DNA of 64,000 nt from Flammeovirga pacifica (GTDB lineage Bacteria; Bacteroidota; Bacteroidia; Cytophagales; Flammeovirgaceae): positions 1-64,000 of the forward strand of contig NZ_JRYR02000001.1 of NCBI RefSeq assembly GCF_000807855.2, given 5' to 3'. The translations under genes were made by a program, and so were the position numbers. This document shows positions 8,069-17,112 of this stretch, one piece after another. Under the pieces are notes generated by a model that saw nothing but the letters and a program-made list of their open reading frames with translations, made no database searches and was not told the DNA's origin. The stretch's first letter is position 1. Every line of letters begins with the position of its first letter.

Positions 8069-9223
8069 ATGTGTAGCCGGCTTCACTTTCATAAACTGAG
8101 TAAACAGTAAGGATAGCACACATAAAAATGCTCCGCCATAGAAAGGTAGAGTCCAATCTTGCAGCCAAATATATCCGCCTAATAAAGGAAGAAAAACAGC
8201 TACCACATGGTTAATGGTAAAACCAACAGCCATTGATGGAGCAATATCTTTTGGATCTGCCGTTTTCTGGAAATACGTTTTGATTCCAATAGAGAAACTA
8301 AAGAAAATGTGGTCAATAACATAAAGTCCAGCGACAACCCATCTATTTTCTATAGTGGCATAGCATAAGAAGACTACTATTAAACTGACATATTCGAAAC
8401 TAAGCATCTTACGTTCCCCGAAACGATTTAATAATCGTGCAATGATAGGGTTGAAATACATAGAAACTATATTATTCAGAACAAATAGGATAGTTATTTC
8501 TTGAATGGTGAAATCATATTTTTCCACCAAAAGAAGAACAGCAAAAACAACAAATACTTGTCTTCGTGCACCACTCAATAAATTAAGTACATAAAATAAC
8601 CAGTACTTCCCTCTAAATATCATTTTCTTATGTTGAGGGATGGCATCTTTATGGATAGGGTTTTGAAAAAGTGCCCAAATACCCGCTCCAACAACAGCAA
8701 CACCAATCATGATATAGATGGAATTAAAATCTGTAAGGAAAGTAAGACCGTAAATAAGTCCTCCAATAGCAATATTAGTAAATGCCATAATTGACTTTAA
8801 CCGTGCCATAACATGCGGACTTTCTAACTTACTGAAATTTTGAAGAGTAAGTGATTGATTGGAAGTTTCGAAATAATGAAAACCTATAGACATAATCAGA
8901 GTAGTATACATTAATCCCCAAAACGAAGGAAACATACCTGTTATACCAATACCAACTCCCATCACAATAATTGAAATAGAAGCGAACTTATCTTCTCGAA
9001 TAAACATTAAGAAGAGTAAAGCAGTCACTACAAGGAAGCCGGGGACCTCTCTAAAAGATTGAATTGCCCCAATATCAAATCCATTTAATCCAATTTGATC
9101 AACAGCAAAATTATTAAATAATGTACGCCAACCCTGAAAACCCAAAGCAGTTGCTATGGATAATACCAATAGGAAAATGTACATCGGATTCTTTTTTAGT
9201 TGGCTAATTGCTTGTTTGTCCAT
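8066..9223 (-). CDS. MFS transporter
   Basis: A 385-residue protein with about twelve hydrophobic segments in two halves, split by a polar loop around residue 195 (HKDAIPQHKKM). This is the arrangement of a major facilitator superfamily carrier. Short basic loops such as the one after TM8 (LLNRFGERKM) fit the MFS inside loops. The substrate is unknown. A small inverted repeat, TCAATT-N5-AATTGA, lies in the upstream spacer at 9323-9339, between this gene and the divergent thioredoxin-like gene. Confidence 0.8.
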   Translation of the reverse strand: MDKQAISQLKKNPMYIFLLVLSIATALGFQGWRTLFNNFAVDQIGLNGFDIGAIQSFREVPGFLVVTALLFLMFIREDKFASISIIVMGVGIGITGMFPSFWGLMYTTLIMSIGFHYFETSNQSLTLQNFSKLESPHVMARLKSIMAFTNIAIGGLIYGLTFLTDFNSIYIMIGVAVVGAGIWALFQNPIHKDAIPQHKKMIFRGKYWLFYVLNLLSGARRQVFVVFAVLLLVEKYDFTIQEITILFVLNNIVSMYFNPIIARLLNRFGERKMLSFEYVSLIVVFLCYATIENRWVVAGLYVIDHIFFSFSIGIKTYFQKTADPKDIAPSMAVGFTINHVVAVFLPLLGGYIWLQDWTLPFYGGAFLCVLSLLFTQFMKVKPATH

Positions 9224-9378
9224 TGTTGTAGTTTTTATGAATCACAAAGAAAAGAAAAATTGTTGAGAAATTTTTTCGTGGTTTATATTGTAATCACATG
9301 ATCATTTATTAGATTGTTGTATCAATTATTTGAATTGAGTGAAATACCGAGCTATACTTAATTATTAATTCAAAATAT

Positions 9379-9990
9379 ATGTCTGAAATCCAAAAAGTAG
9401 CACCTGAATATATCGAACATGCTTTTACTTATGAAGCATACAGAGAGGCTCTTGATGCCCTATTAGCTAGTGATCCTACAATCATTAATTATGAAGATTC
9501 TCAGCTAGTAGATTATACTAGATTGAATGTCTCAAGAATGCAAAGGATCGATAAAACTAATCGACTAAGGGATGATTTGAGAACGGCTGCGAGAGGATTG
9601 AACAGAAGTGTATACTGGTTAGTAATTACTGAAGGTTGGTGTGGAGATGCTGCGCAGAGTATTCCTATTATTGCTGAGGCAGCTCAAGTTTCAGAAAAAA
9701 TTGACCTTAGATTTGTCCTCCGAGACAACAATGTTGATTTGATGGAACAGTTCTTAACCAATGGATCAAGATCAATTCCTAAACTAGTTGTTGTTTGTCA
9801 GAAGACCTACGAAGTGTTAGGAGTATGGGGGCCAAGACCTATAGAATTGACTAATCTTATTCCTGAAATTAAAAAGGAAGCCAACGATAATAAACAGCAA
9901 TTCAGTATTAAAGTACAGCAGTGGTACAATAAGAATAAAGGAAAAGGAATTATGAAAGATCTCGAAGAGATCATCACTAATATAAAATAA
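9379..9990 (+). CDS. thioredoxin-family protein with WCGD site
   Basis: A 203-residue cytoplasmic protein with a thioredoxin fold: strand YWLVITEGWCGDAAQ (79-93) and the cis-proline segment SIPKLVVV (about 137-144). The active site WCGD (87-90) keeps only the first Cys of CxxC, so it cannot act as an ordinary dithiol oxidoreductase. A mixed-disulfide or bacillithiol-related role is possible, since bshC lies about 760 bp downstream, but this is only inferred from context. There is no signal peptide. A terminator follows directly. Confidence 0.75.
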   Translation: MSEIQKVAPEYIEHAFTYEAYREALDALLASDPTIINYEDSQLVDYTRLNVSRMQRIDKTNRLRDDLRTAARGLNRSVYWLVITEGWCGDAAQSIPIIAEAAQVSEKIDLRFVLRDNNVDLMEQFLTNGSRSIPKLVVVCQKTYEVLGVWGPRPIELTNLIPEIKKEANDNKQQFSIKVQQWYNKNKGKGIMKDLEEIITNIK

Positions 9991-9997
9991 ATAGAAG

Positions 9998-10025
9998 CAC
10001 CTATTCAAAATTGAGTAGGTGTTTT
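9998..10025 (+). terminator. hairpin terminator after the thioredoxin-like gene
   Basis: CACCTATTCA (9998-10007) pairs with TGAGTAGGTG (10012-10021), with a single wobble, followed by TTTT. A possible TTG start at 10011 for the next gene would fall inside this hairpin, which is evidence for the later start at 10059. Confidence 0.75.
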
Positions 10026-10058
10026 GCTATACAATTATTCATTTTTAATACATCCATT

Positions 10059-10646
10059 TTGTCTTCACATCATATTGTTAGAGATGACCAAGAACCTGCA
10101 TTGTTAGTGTTACATCTCGATCAGCATAACTTACCAATTATAACATCTTTATTAGAGTGGAGTCCTATCGTCATTGCTAATCAAAGAACAGCCGAACAAT
10201 TAATTACTTTGGATATTAAAGTTGACTGGGTGATGGTGACAGATGATTCTCAAGAGGAAATTCATGAATTGATGCGCAATCAACATCCCTATAAAGTAAA
10301 GAATATCGAGAAAGGAGAGGTAGAAGCGGGGTTGGAGTGGTTAGTGGAAGAAAAACACAATGCAGTCAATGTCATCAAGAAACAATATCCTGCTTCTGAA
10401 CAAGCACGAGCTTTAAATGAACATAATTTAGATACTGTTGTATTGTTTGATGATCATTTTAAAGCAATGATTTCAAAAAAAGATACTTTTGAAAAATGGA
10501 TGAGGGAAGGCCAGGTAATTAGAGTGTTAAGTGCCTCCTCGATTGAGAATCTGATTGAAAAAGAAGATCACTTTCAAGTGAAAGAAAATGGTATGGTCAA
10601 AATAAAAGCCAAAGCTCCCTATTTTGTATATGAAAAGTGGGGATGA
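10059..10646 (+). CDS. degenerate thiamine pyrophosphokinase-like protein
   Basis: About 195 residues from a TTG start at 10059. Initiation there gives MSSHHIVRDDQEPALL, which agrees with the N-terminus I recall for Bacteroidota thiamine diphosphokinases, and avoids the terminator at 9998-10025. The first domain keeps SLLEWSPIVIA and LDIKVDWVM, but the family's catalytic DFDS-type acidic loop has become VTDDSQEE, and the glycine-rich thiamine-binding segment is replaced by KKQYPASEQARAL. So the fold is probably retained without normal kinase activity. It ends 108 bp before bshC. An alternative reading is a non-catalytic regulator, or a gene that is decaying. Confidence 0.55.
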   Translation: MSSHHIVRDDQEPALLVLHLDQHNLPIITSLLEWSPIVIANQRTAEQLITLDIKVDWVMVTDDSQEEIHELMRNQHPYKVKNIEKGEVEAGLEWLVEEKHNAVNVIKKQYPASEQARALNEHNLDTVVLFDDHFKAMISKKDTFEKWMREGQVIRVLSASSIENLIEKEDHFQVKENGMVKIKAKAPYFVYEKWG

Positions 10647-10754
10647 TACGAATTTTGTAATTGTATTTGTTGTTTGAACAAATATTTATTTTTTCTCCTT
10701 TTATTTTAGAGATCATTCATTAACTTCGTGTTTCCATAAGTACTATTAAGAAGT

Positions 10755-12317
10755 ATGAATCAATATACTATCCCATTTGAGAAAGCTGGGCTCTACGGAA
10801 AAATGTTTTTAGATTATTTATCCGGACAAGACCAACTTAAAACACTATACAAACATACACCTTCCATCGACTCATTTGATGCAATCATTGAAAGTCGACA
10901 ATCATTCCCTAAAGTACAACGAGAACTTTTAGTGGATGTGGTTAGTGAACAGTATATAAATATTCCTAATGCTCCAATTCCTCAAATCCTTCAATTAGGA
11001 GATGTGAATACATATACAATTGTTACTGGACATCAGTTAAACATATTTACGGGTCCACTATTTTTTATTTATAAAATAGCAGCAACCATTAATCTTTGTC
11101 ATCAATTGAAGCAGAAATACCCAGAGAGTAATTTTATTCCCGTGTATTGGATGGCTTCAGAAGATCATGATTTTGAAGAAATAGCCTCATTTAATTTAGG
11201 GGATAAAAAGTATACTTGGGAACATCCTGAAATAGGAGGTCCAGTAGGTCGTTTATCACTAGAAGGCATAGATAAAATAATTGATCAGATTAAAGATATG
11301 CCAGAAGCATTTAAACATGCTTATTCTGAATTTGATAACCTGACAGATGCGACAAGATCTTATGTGAATACTCTCTTTAAAGAGTATGGTTTGGTTTGTT
11401 TTGATGCAGATGATATTCGTCTGAAAAGAGAATTTACATCCATCATTAAAGAGGAGATTTTTCAGCAGCCTGCTGTAAAAGAAGTAGAGAAAGCCAATCA
11501 GGTAATTTTAGATGGTGGATACAAACCTCAAATACATGCTCGAGACATTAACCTATTCTATATGGAAGACAACAAACGTCTCCGTTTAGAAAAAGTAGGT
11601 GATGTTATCAGAACAGTTGATGGAGACGAACAATGGTCTGAAGCAGAAATAAATGAACTGATTGATAAATCTCCAGAAAAATTTAGCCCTAATGTGGTTT
11701 TAAGACCTGTATTACAAGAGGTATTATTGCCTAATTTAGCTTATTTAGGAGGTCCTGCAGAGGTTATTTATTGGTTACAACTTAAAGGTGTATTCGATCA
11801 TTATCAAGTGAACTTCCCAATGGTACTACCAAGAGGTTTTTGTTTATTGATGGATGATAAGTGTACGGTGAAATGGCAAAAAACAAATTGGGAATTAGAA
11901 GATATCCTAAAGAGTGAAAGAGAAATTGAAGAGAAAGTATTGTCATCTAACCAACAAGTAGATACTGATATAACTTCTCAGTTGAATCAAATCAATACAC
12001 TTTATGATGATATTCTTAAGAAAGGAGTAGAAGTTACGCCTAATTTGGAGAAACACATTATTGCAGAACAAAAGAGGGTTTTGAAAAGAGTAGAACACAC
12101 TCAAGCAAAATTGATAAAAGAGGGTAAAAGAAAACTAAGAGATGAAAGCGAAAGAATCTTAAAAGTGAGGTCTTTCATTTTACCCAATAATGCACCTCAA
12201 GAAAGAGTGAAAAATATTATGGAATTCTGGGGTTTTCATCAAGAAATGATACAAGACTCCGTCAATTGTTTAAACCCACTCTCTTTTCATTTAAATATCT
12301 TATGTAAAGAGTGCTAG
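10755..12317 (+). CDS. bshC: bacillithiol synthase BshC
   Basis: BshC adds cysteine to glucosaminyl-malate, the last step of bacillithiol synthesis. The 520-residue length and order fit the family. A nucleotide-binding core carries TGHQLNIFTGP (91-101) and YWMASEDHDF (131-140), followed by ARDINLFYM and LRPVLQEVLLPNLAYLGGPAE. A long charged coiled coil (about 385-475) precedes a C-terminal segment (LPNNAPQERV). Cytoplasmic. It is a single gene closed by a strong terminator. Other bsh genes are not in this window. Confidence 0.93.
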   Translation: MNQYTIPFEKAGLYGKMFLDYLSGQDQLKTLYKHTPSIDSFDAIIESRQSFPKVQRELLVDVVSEQYINIPNAPIPQILQLGDVNTYTIVTGHQLNIFTGPLFFIYKIAATINLCHQLKQKYPESNFIPVYWMASEDHDFEEIASFNLGDKKYTWEHPEIGGPVGRLSLEGIDKIIDQIKDMPEAFKHAYSEFDNLTDATRSYVNTLFKEYGLVCFDADDIRLKREFTSIIKEEIFQQPAVKEVEKANQVILDGGYKPQIHARDINLFYMEDNKRLRLEKVGDVIRTVDGDEQWSEAEINELIDKSPEKFSPNVVLRPVLQEVLLPNLAYLGGPAEVIYWLQLKGVFDHYQVNFPMVLPRGFCLLMDDKCTVKWQKTNWELEDILKSEREIEEKVLSSNQQVDTDITSQLNQINTLYDDILKKGVEVTPNLEKHIIAEQKRVLKRVEHTQAKLIKEGKRKLRDESERILKVRSFILPNNAPQERVKNIMEFWGFHQEMIQDSVNCLNPLSFHLNILCKEC

Positions 12318-12338
12318 GTCAAAAAATAATGAATAATA

Positions 12339-12385
12339 GAAACGGACAGGAAACGGTAAAGTATTCCTGTCCGTTTCTGTTTTTT
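12339..12385 (+). terminator. strong terminator after bshC
   Basis: GAAACGGACAGGAA (12339-12352) pairs with TTCCTGTCCGTTTC (12364-12377), a 14-bp perfect stem, followed by a T-rich tail. It is the longest GC-containing stem among the terminators here. Confidence 0.9.
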
Positions 12386-12579
12386 AAGGGTAGTTATCAG
12401 ATGATGATATAAAGTAATGCCCCTAACATTTTTATTTTGTAGAATATACATCTCACTTTCCTATCTATTATTCATATTTTTAGTGATCATAATACCATAG
12501 AAATCATCAATTTAAGACTGATGGTAAAGCTTTTGGATTTTCTTCTCTACTATAAGATGTAATATTCAGAACAATGCCT

Positions 12580-12587
12580 TAAATTTG
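12580..12587 (+). promoter_or_regulatory. candidate Bacteroidota -7 box (TAnnTTTG)
   Basis: TAAATTTG matches the Bacteroidota -7 consensus TAnnTTTG and lies 28 bp before the dipeptidase start. No clear TTTG -33 box is seen at the expected distance, so the call rests on one box only. Confidence 0.35.
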
Positions 12588-12615
12588 CAGTAAATTATTA
12601 CGATAATATTTATTT

Positions 12616-13977
12616 ATGACTCCCTATATCAAAGAACATAAAGACAGATTCTTAGCAGAACTTTTTGATTTGCTTAGAATTCCATCTGTAAGTACAGATG
12701 TTACCTATCAACCAGATATTAATAAAGCAGCTGCATTTATTGCACATCAGTTAAATGAAGCAGGTGCTGATAAGGTCGAGGTTTGCCAAACAGCAGGTAA
12801 CCCTGTCGTTTATGGCGAAAAAATTATTGACCCTAAATTACCTACAGTTTTGGTCTATGGACATTATGATGTTCAACCAGCTGATCCGATCGATTTATGG
12901 GATACACCTCCTTTCGAACCCACTTTAAAAGACAATAAAATTTACGCTAGAGGAGCTTCTGATGACAAAGGTCAGATGTACATGCACGTAAAGGCTTTTG
13001 AGTCGATGATGAAGAACAATACATTAGCGTGTAATGTCAAATTTATGATCGAAGGGGAGGAAGAAATTGGTTCTGTGAACCTTGGTCAGTTTATAAATGA
13101 AAGAAAAGCGAACCTTGATGCAGATGTAATTCTTATTTCTGATACAGGAATGATCAGTATCGATACACCTTCAATTACTGTTGGTTTAAGAGGTCTTAGC
13201 TATATGGAAATAGAGTTGACAGGTCCAAATAGGGATCTTCACTCAGGTATGTATGGTGGTGCGGTACAAAATCCATTAAATGCAATGGCAGAAGTAGTAG
13301 CATCATTAAAAGATGCTGACGGTCATATTACTATTCCAGGTTTCTATGATAAAGTTGAAATTCTTTCTGACGAAGATAGAGCTAAAATGGCTAAAGCGCC
13401 TTTCAGTTTAGACGATTACAAAAAAGCGTTAGCTATCGAAAAGGAATTCGGAGAGAAAGGATATTCTACTAACGAAAGAACATCTATTCGACCTACATTA
13501 GATGTAAATGGAATGTGGGGTGGCTATACTGGAGAAGGAGCAAAAACAGTGATTCCTTCAAAAGCTTATGCCAAGATATCTATGCGTTTGGTGCCTCATC
13601 AATCTTGGGAAGAAATTTCAGAGATATTTACGAAGCATATTGAATCTATCGTTCCAGACGGTATTCTGGTAAAAGTAACAACTCATCATGGAGGTACTCC
13701 AGTTGTTATTCCTACAAATTCTACAGAATTTAAAGCGGCATCAAATGCTTATGCAGAAGCGTTTGATGGTAAAGAACCTATTCCTGTAAGAAGTGGAGGT
13801 TCAATTCCTATTGTTGCTTTGTTTAAAGAAGAACTAGGGTTGGATTCAATTATGATGGGCTTTGGTTTAGATTCTGATGCTATCCATTCTCCTAACGAAA
13901 AGTTTGGGGTAGATAATTTCTTGAAGGGTATAGAAACCATTGAATTATTCTATAAGCATTACGCTGCTATCAAATAA
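12616..13977 (+). CDS. M20-family dipeptidase
   Basis: A 453-residue zinc peptidase of the M20/M25/M40 family, close to carnosinase/CNDP-type dipeptidases. Metal ligands and catalytic residues are in the expected motifs: GHYDVQPAD (His83, Asp85), ARGASDDKGQ (Asp117) and EGEEEIGS (Glu149/Glu150). Later come the dimerisation-domain His in DLHSGMYGG and a C-terminal metal-ligand His in DAIHSPNEKFG. There is no signal peptide, so it is cytoplasmic and hydrolyses imported di- or tripeptides. Single gene. Confidence 0.9.
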   Translation: MTPYIKEHKDRFLAELFDLLRIPSVSTDVTYQPDINKAAAFIAHQLNEAGADKVEVCQTAGNPVVYGEKIIDPKLPTVLVYGHYDVQPADPIDLWDTPPFEPTLKDNKIYARGASDDKGQMYMHVKAFESMMKNNTLACNVKFMIEGEEEIGSVNLGQFINERKANLDADVILISDTGMISIDTPSITVGLRGLSYMEIELTGPNRDLHSGMYGGAVQNPLNAMAEVVASLKDADGHITIPGFYDKVEILSDEDRAKMAKAPFSLDDYKKALAIEKEFGEKGYSTNERTSIRPTLDVNGMWGGYTGEGAKTVIPSKAYAKISMRLVPHQSWEEISEIFTKHIESIVPDGILVKVTTHHGGTPVVIPTNSTEFKAASNAYAEAFDGKEPIPVRSGGSIPIVALFKEELGLDSIMMGFGLDSDAIHSPNEKFGVDNFLKGIETIELFYKHYAAIK

Positions 13978-14041
13978 TTGAATAGAAGGTCTTATTAATG
14001 ATATTTTAAACTATCAAATAAGACGTCTTTACATATAAAAA

Positions 14042-14078
14042 TAGGTTGTCTGATATAATTATGAGGCAGCCTATTTTA
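14042..14078. terminator. hairpin terminator, sister of the one at 8027
   Basis: TAGGTTGTCT (14042-14051) pairs with AGGCAGCCTA (14064-14073), using two wobble pairs, with a 12-base loop nearly identical to that of the hairpin at 8027-8058. It lies between the converging dipeptidase and AraC genes and has T-rich sequence on the plus side, so it may serve both. Confidence 0.7.
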
Positions 14079-15039
14079 TTTTTTTGATCATACTGCTAGG
14101 TGTACAACCATATTTATCTTTGTATAACTTCCCAAAATGAGTAATACTACTAAATCCTAAAGCATAAGTACAATCTGATACATTATGTGTTCCCTCCTTT
14201 ATCCATTGGTGTGCTTTAGCTAGTTTGTAATTATTGATGTATTGTAAAATACTAATACCTGTCACATCCTTAAAAAGTTTCCTCAGCTTACTATAACTAC
14301 AATCGGTTAAATCAGACAGCTTTTCGACCGTAATAACCTCCATATAATTGTCTTCAATATGATTTTTAATTTTGAAGACTTTTTCAATATCAATATCAGG
14401 AAACCTTTTAGGAAGGTTATCTAAACTAAATCTATTCGAAATTTTATTCGCAAAATTATAGAGGATTTGATAAGTAAGATAACTGAGTTTTAGCTGATCA
14501 ATTTCAAAATTAAAATCACAAGATTTGGCCTCTTTAATTAATTGATAGGTAGACTTAGAGATGTTTTCATAAATAATAAAAGGAGCAGAGGAGTTGATCA
14601 TACTATCAATCGAGGTGTTTTTATTTTGATTGTACTTCTCAATAAACGATCTACTAAGTTTTATGGAAAATAAAGAAAAAGGGGTGTTTTCACTAAAATA
14701 AAAAATCTCATCCTCTTTTAGGTTAGACCAATATTTTTTATTCTGAACACTAAAATGATAACTTTCTTTGGGATCTGTGAGCTGAAATGGATTAAGAAAG
14801 TAGGAAATATCAAAACAGTCCTCTTTAGATTTTTGCCTATAGAATTTAACGGTTTCATTGATATGTCCTTCGGTATTAATAATTTCTATTCCATCACTAA
14901 TGGTATGAGTTTTTATAGAAAACCTTTCTCCTGGAATCTTAGACTCAATCATCCCGTCTTTCACTTGATATCCATGTGCAGATGCAATATCATTTATGAC
15001 CTCTTTAGCCTGACTTGACTTGATAATATATTCTTTCAT
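14071..15039 (-). CDS. AraC-family transcriptional regulator
   Basis: A 322-residue regulator. The C-terminal 95 or so residues form the paired helix-turn-helix domain of AraC proteins: VEKLSDLTDCSYSKLRKLFK is the first helix-turn-helix and CTYALGFSSITHFGKLYKDKYG the second. The N-terminal part (about 1-220) is a divergent sensor domain without a recognisable cupin or periplasmic-binding signature. Its target genes are unknown. The divergent neighbour is the coiled-coil gene at 15261, 221 bp away. Confidence 0.85.
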   Translation of the reverse strand: MKEYIIKSSQAKEVINDIASAHGYQVKDGMIESKIPGERFSIKTHTISDGIEIINTEGHINETVKFYRQKSKEDCFDISYFLNPFQLTDPKESYHFSVQNKKYWSNLKEDEIFYFSENTPFSLFSIKLSRSFIEKYNQNKNTSIDSMINSSAPFIIYENISKSTYQLIKEAKSCDFNFEIDQLKLSYLTYQILYNFANKISNRFSLDNLPKRFPDIDIEKVFKIKNHIEDNYMEVITVEKLSDLTDCSYSKLRKLFKDVTGISILQYINNYKLAKAHQWIKEGTHNVSDCTYALGFSSITHFGKLYKDKYGCTPSSMIKKIK

Positions 15040-15260
15040 AATGTCATTTAAATATGTAGTAAACGAAAGAATCTTAGATTGAAAATAGAGGTTTATGGTG
15101 TTGTAAAGTTAATCATTCGCTATTGATGTATGAATAGACTGATTGAGTTTAACAGTATTTAATGTGAAGATGTCAGAATGAGAGAATTGAAAATCACTAT
15201 CAAATAAAAAAGATCGCAGAGATGTAAGACATTTGATGTATCAAAATAACAAAAGATACG

Positions 15261-15809
15261 ATGATCAACAACATTATAAAAACCACCAGAAAAATACAGT
15301 CAAATGTATTGTTTTATCAAAAACAATATGATGAATTAATCCAAAATATTGAGGTAAAGAAAAGAGAAATTCAATCTGAAGCTTCTTTAAAAATTAATGA
15401 TTCAATATTGCAAAATGAGATTAGTGCCCTAGAAGAATTATCAAAAGTTGAAACGGAGAGCAATGCTCTAGTGGATAAATTTACTTCTATGAATAAGACG
15501 GTATTGAATTTTACTCATGACGCCAATGAGGTGATGATTGATTTGTTAAAAGAACAGGCAATACAATCTATCAATAACAATAAAATATTAGATGAAGAAA
15601 ATAAATTAGCCTTGTCGCAAAAAGCAACACATGATTTAGAAAATTTGCAAGACCGATTAGATCGCATTTTTAAAAGCGGAGAACTTAGATGGGATGAAAT
15701 GAATGAAACTTCTAAAAATAACCTAAAAAAAGTGAGTGAAAACTTAGAAGAATTAGTTTCTAAAACTGGAGACTTCACAGAAGAAGTTTCTCAAAAACTA
15801 ATTTACTAA
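15261..15809 (+). CDS. coiled-coil protein of unknown function
   Basis: 182 residues, almost entirely charged alpha-helix with heptad-like spacing (about 20-75, 95-135 and 140-180), with no signal peptide, Cys pairs or known catalytic motif. Serine/threonine-rich breaks (residues 70-80) separate the coils. It is not part of an obvious operon and is followed by a clean terminator. It could be a structural or scaffold protein; I do not recognise a family. Confidence 0.6.
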   Translation: MINNIIKTTRKIQSNVLFYQKQYDELIQNIEVKKREIQSEASLKINDSILQNEISALEELSKVETESNALVDKFTSMNKTVLNFTHDANEVMIDLLKEQAIQSINNNKILDEENKLALSQKATHDLENLQDRLDRIFKSGELRWDEMNETSKNNLKKVSENLEELVSKTGDFTEEVSQKLIY

Positions 15810-15890
15810 CTATGTAAAACGTGCAACAAACTAACATTTATTGATTCAGAGTTTATACTTTTTAAGCAGACTATTGGTTTGGGTGTAAAT

Positions 15891-15920
15891 AGGGTGGTAA
15901 GTAAACTTATCACCCTTTTG
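15891..15920 (+). terminator. hairpin terminator
   Basis: AGGGTGGTAAG (15891-15901) pairs with CTTATCACCCT (15906-15916), with a 4-base loop and a short T-run. It lies 81 bp after the coiled-coil gene. Confidence 0.8.
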
Positions 15921-16036
15921 TGTGTTTTAATACTAATATTGACCCATATTAATTGAAACATCACTATTAATTAGAGATAACTCCTTCTATACTTTAAAAA
16001 AATGTAACGATAATGAATAGAATAAGATAAAACGAT

Positions 16037-16044
16037 TATTTTTG
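16037..16044 (+). promoter_or_regulatory. candidate Bacteroidota -7 box for the ABC ATPase gene
   Basis: TATTTTTG fits TAnnTTTG and lies 25 bp before the ATG at 16070. No TTTG -33 box was found at the usual distance. Confidence 0.35.
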
Positions 16045-16069
16045 CCTTCAGAAAAACGAAAAATTATTT

Positions 16070-17089
16070 ATGTCAAAAAGAAAAACGATTTTAAGGGTCG
16101 AGAACTTTGTAAAATCTTATGAAGAAGGAAAATTAGCTGTTAACCATTTATCATTTGATGTAAAAGAAGGTGAAGTGTTCGCATTGATCGGAAAAAGTGG
16201 TTGTGGCAAAACGACTTCCTTAAAACTTTTATCTGGACAATTACGACCTGATGATGGTAGTGCCTACATATATGGTGAGAGAATCTTAGGTCCTCACGAA
16301 CGTTTATTGGCAGGACACGATAAAATTGCATTAGTAGAGCAAGATTATAATCTTTTTAATCATCAGACGGTTGCTGATAATATCAAATACCCAATTAGAA
16401 GGTCAAGTAAAAAATATCAGGATTATCGTCTCAAAGAACTTTTGAGAATCTGTGAATTAGAAGATTATAAAGATACGAGACCAAAAGAATTATCCGGCGG
16501 ACAAAAACAAAGAGTGGCCATTGCAAGAGCCATTGCAGATGAACCACCTGTTTTATTATTAGACGAGCCTTTTTCTCATCTAGACATGGCTATGAGATCT
16601 GATCTTAGAAGAATGGTAAAAAACATTGCCATCGAAGCCAATATTTCTGTGGTATTTGTAACTCATGATACACATGATGCCTTATCTATGTCTGATAGAA
16701 TTGGTGTGATGTCACAGGGTACAATTTTACAGACCGCCTCTCCCGAAGAGATTTATAAACAACCTCTTAATGCCTACGCAGCACATTTCTTTCCACACTG
16801 TAACGTGTTAACTTCTGAGGAGTTAAAAGCTGTAGGTGTCAATAAAGAAGAAGGGGAATATATGGCAAGACCAGAATGGTTGGGTGTTGTAGAAGCAGAT
16901 CATTCTGATAAAACAGCTACATTAAAACATATCGACTACTTTGGTAATGCAAGTTATGGGCAATGGGAGTTTGAACAAGGATTTAGTGTTTGGATTCATC
17001 ATGATAGCTTTTTTACCATCAAAGTAGGAGAAAAACGTAATATTATTCTACTTGATCATGTTGATTGGTGGAAACTACAAACAAAATAA
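16070..17089 (+). CDS. ABC transporter ATP-binding protein (orphan)
   Basis: A 339-residue ATPase of the PotA/CysA/FbpC type. Walker A is GKSGCGKT (41-48), the signature LSGGQ (141-145), Walker B LLLDEP (162-167) and the switch His is about 199. The C-terminal 90 or so residues resemble a TOBE-like beta domain (YMARPEWLGV...). Such subunits drive import of anions, metals or polyamines with a permease and a binding protein, but no permease is near. The next gene is a TlpA-like lipoprotein 23 bp downstream, so the two are probably co-transcribed. The partner permease and substrate are unknown. Confidence 0.88.
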   Translation: MSKRKTILRVENFVKSYEEGKLAVNHLSFDVKEGEVFALIGKSGCGKTTSLKLLSGQLRPDDGSAYIYGERILGPHERLLAGHDKIALVEQDYNLFNHQTVADNIKYPIRRSSKKYQDYRLKELLRICELEDYKDTRPKELSGGQKQRVAIARAIADEPPVLLLDEPFSHLDMAMRSDLRRMVKNIAIEANISVVFVTHDTHDALSMSDRIGVMSQGTILQTASPEEIYKQPLNAYAAHFFPHCNVLTSEELKAVGVNKEEGEYMARPEWLGVVEADHSDKTATLKHIDYFGNASYGQWEFEQGFSVWIHHDSFFTIKVGEKRNIILLDHVDWWKLQTK

Positions 17090-17112
17090 AAATAGACTTC
17101 TTACGACATATT

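Noticed and set aside
10011-10058. Earlier TTG start for the thiamine pyrophosphokinase-like gene
   Set aside because: It lies inside the terminator hairpin of the preceding gene, and the conserved N-terminus begins only at 10059.
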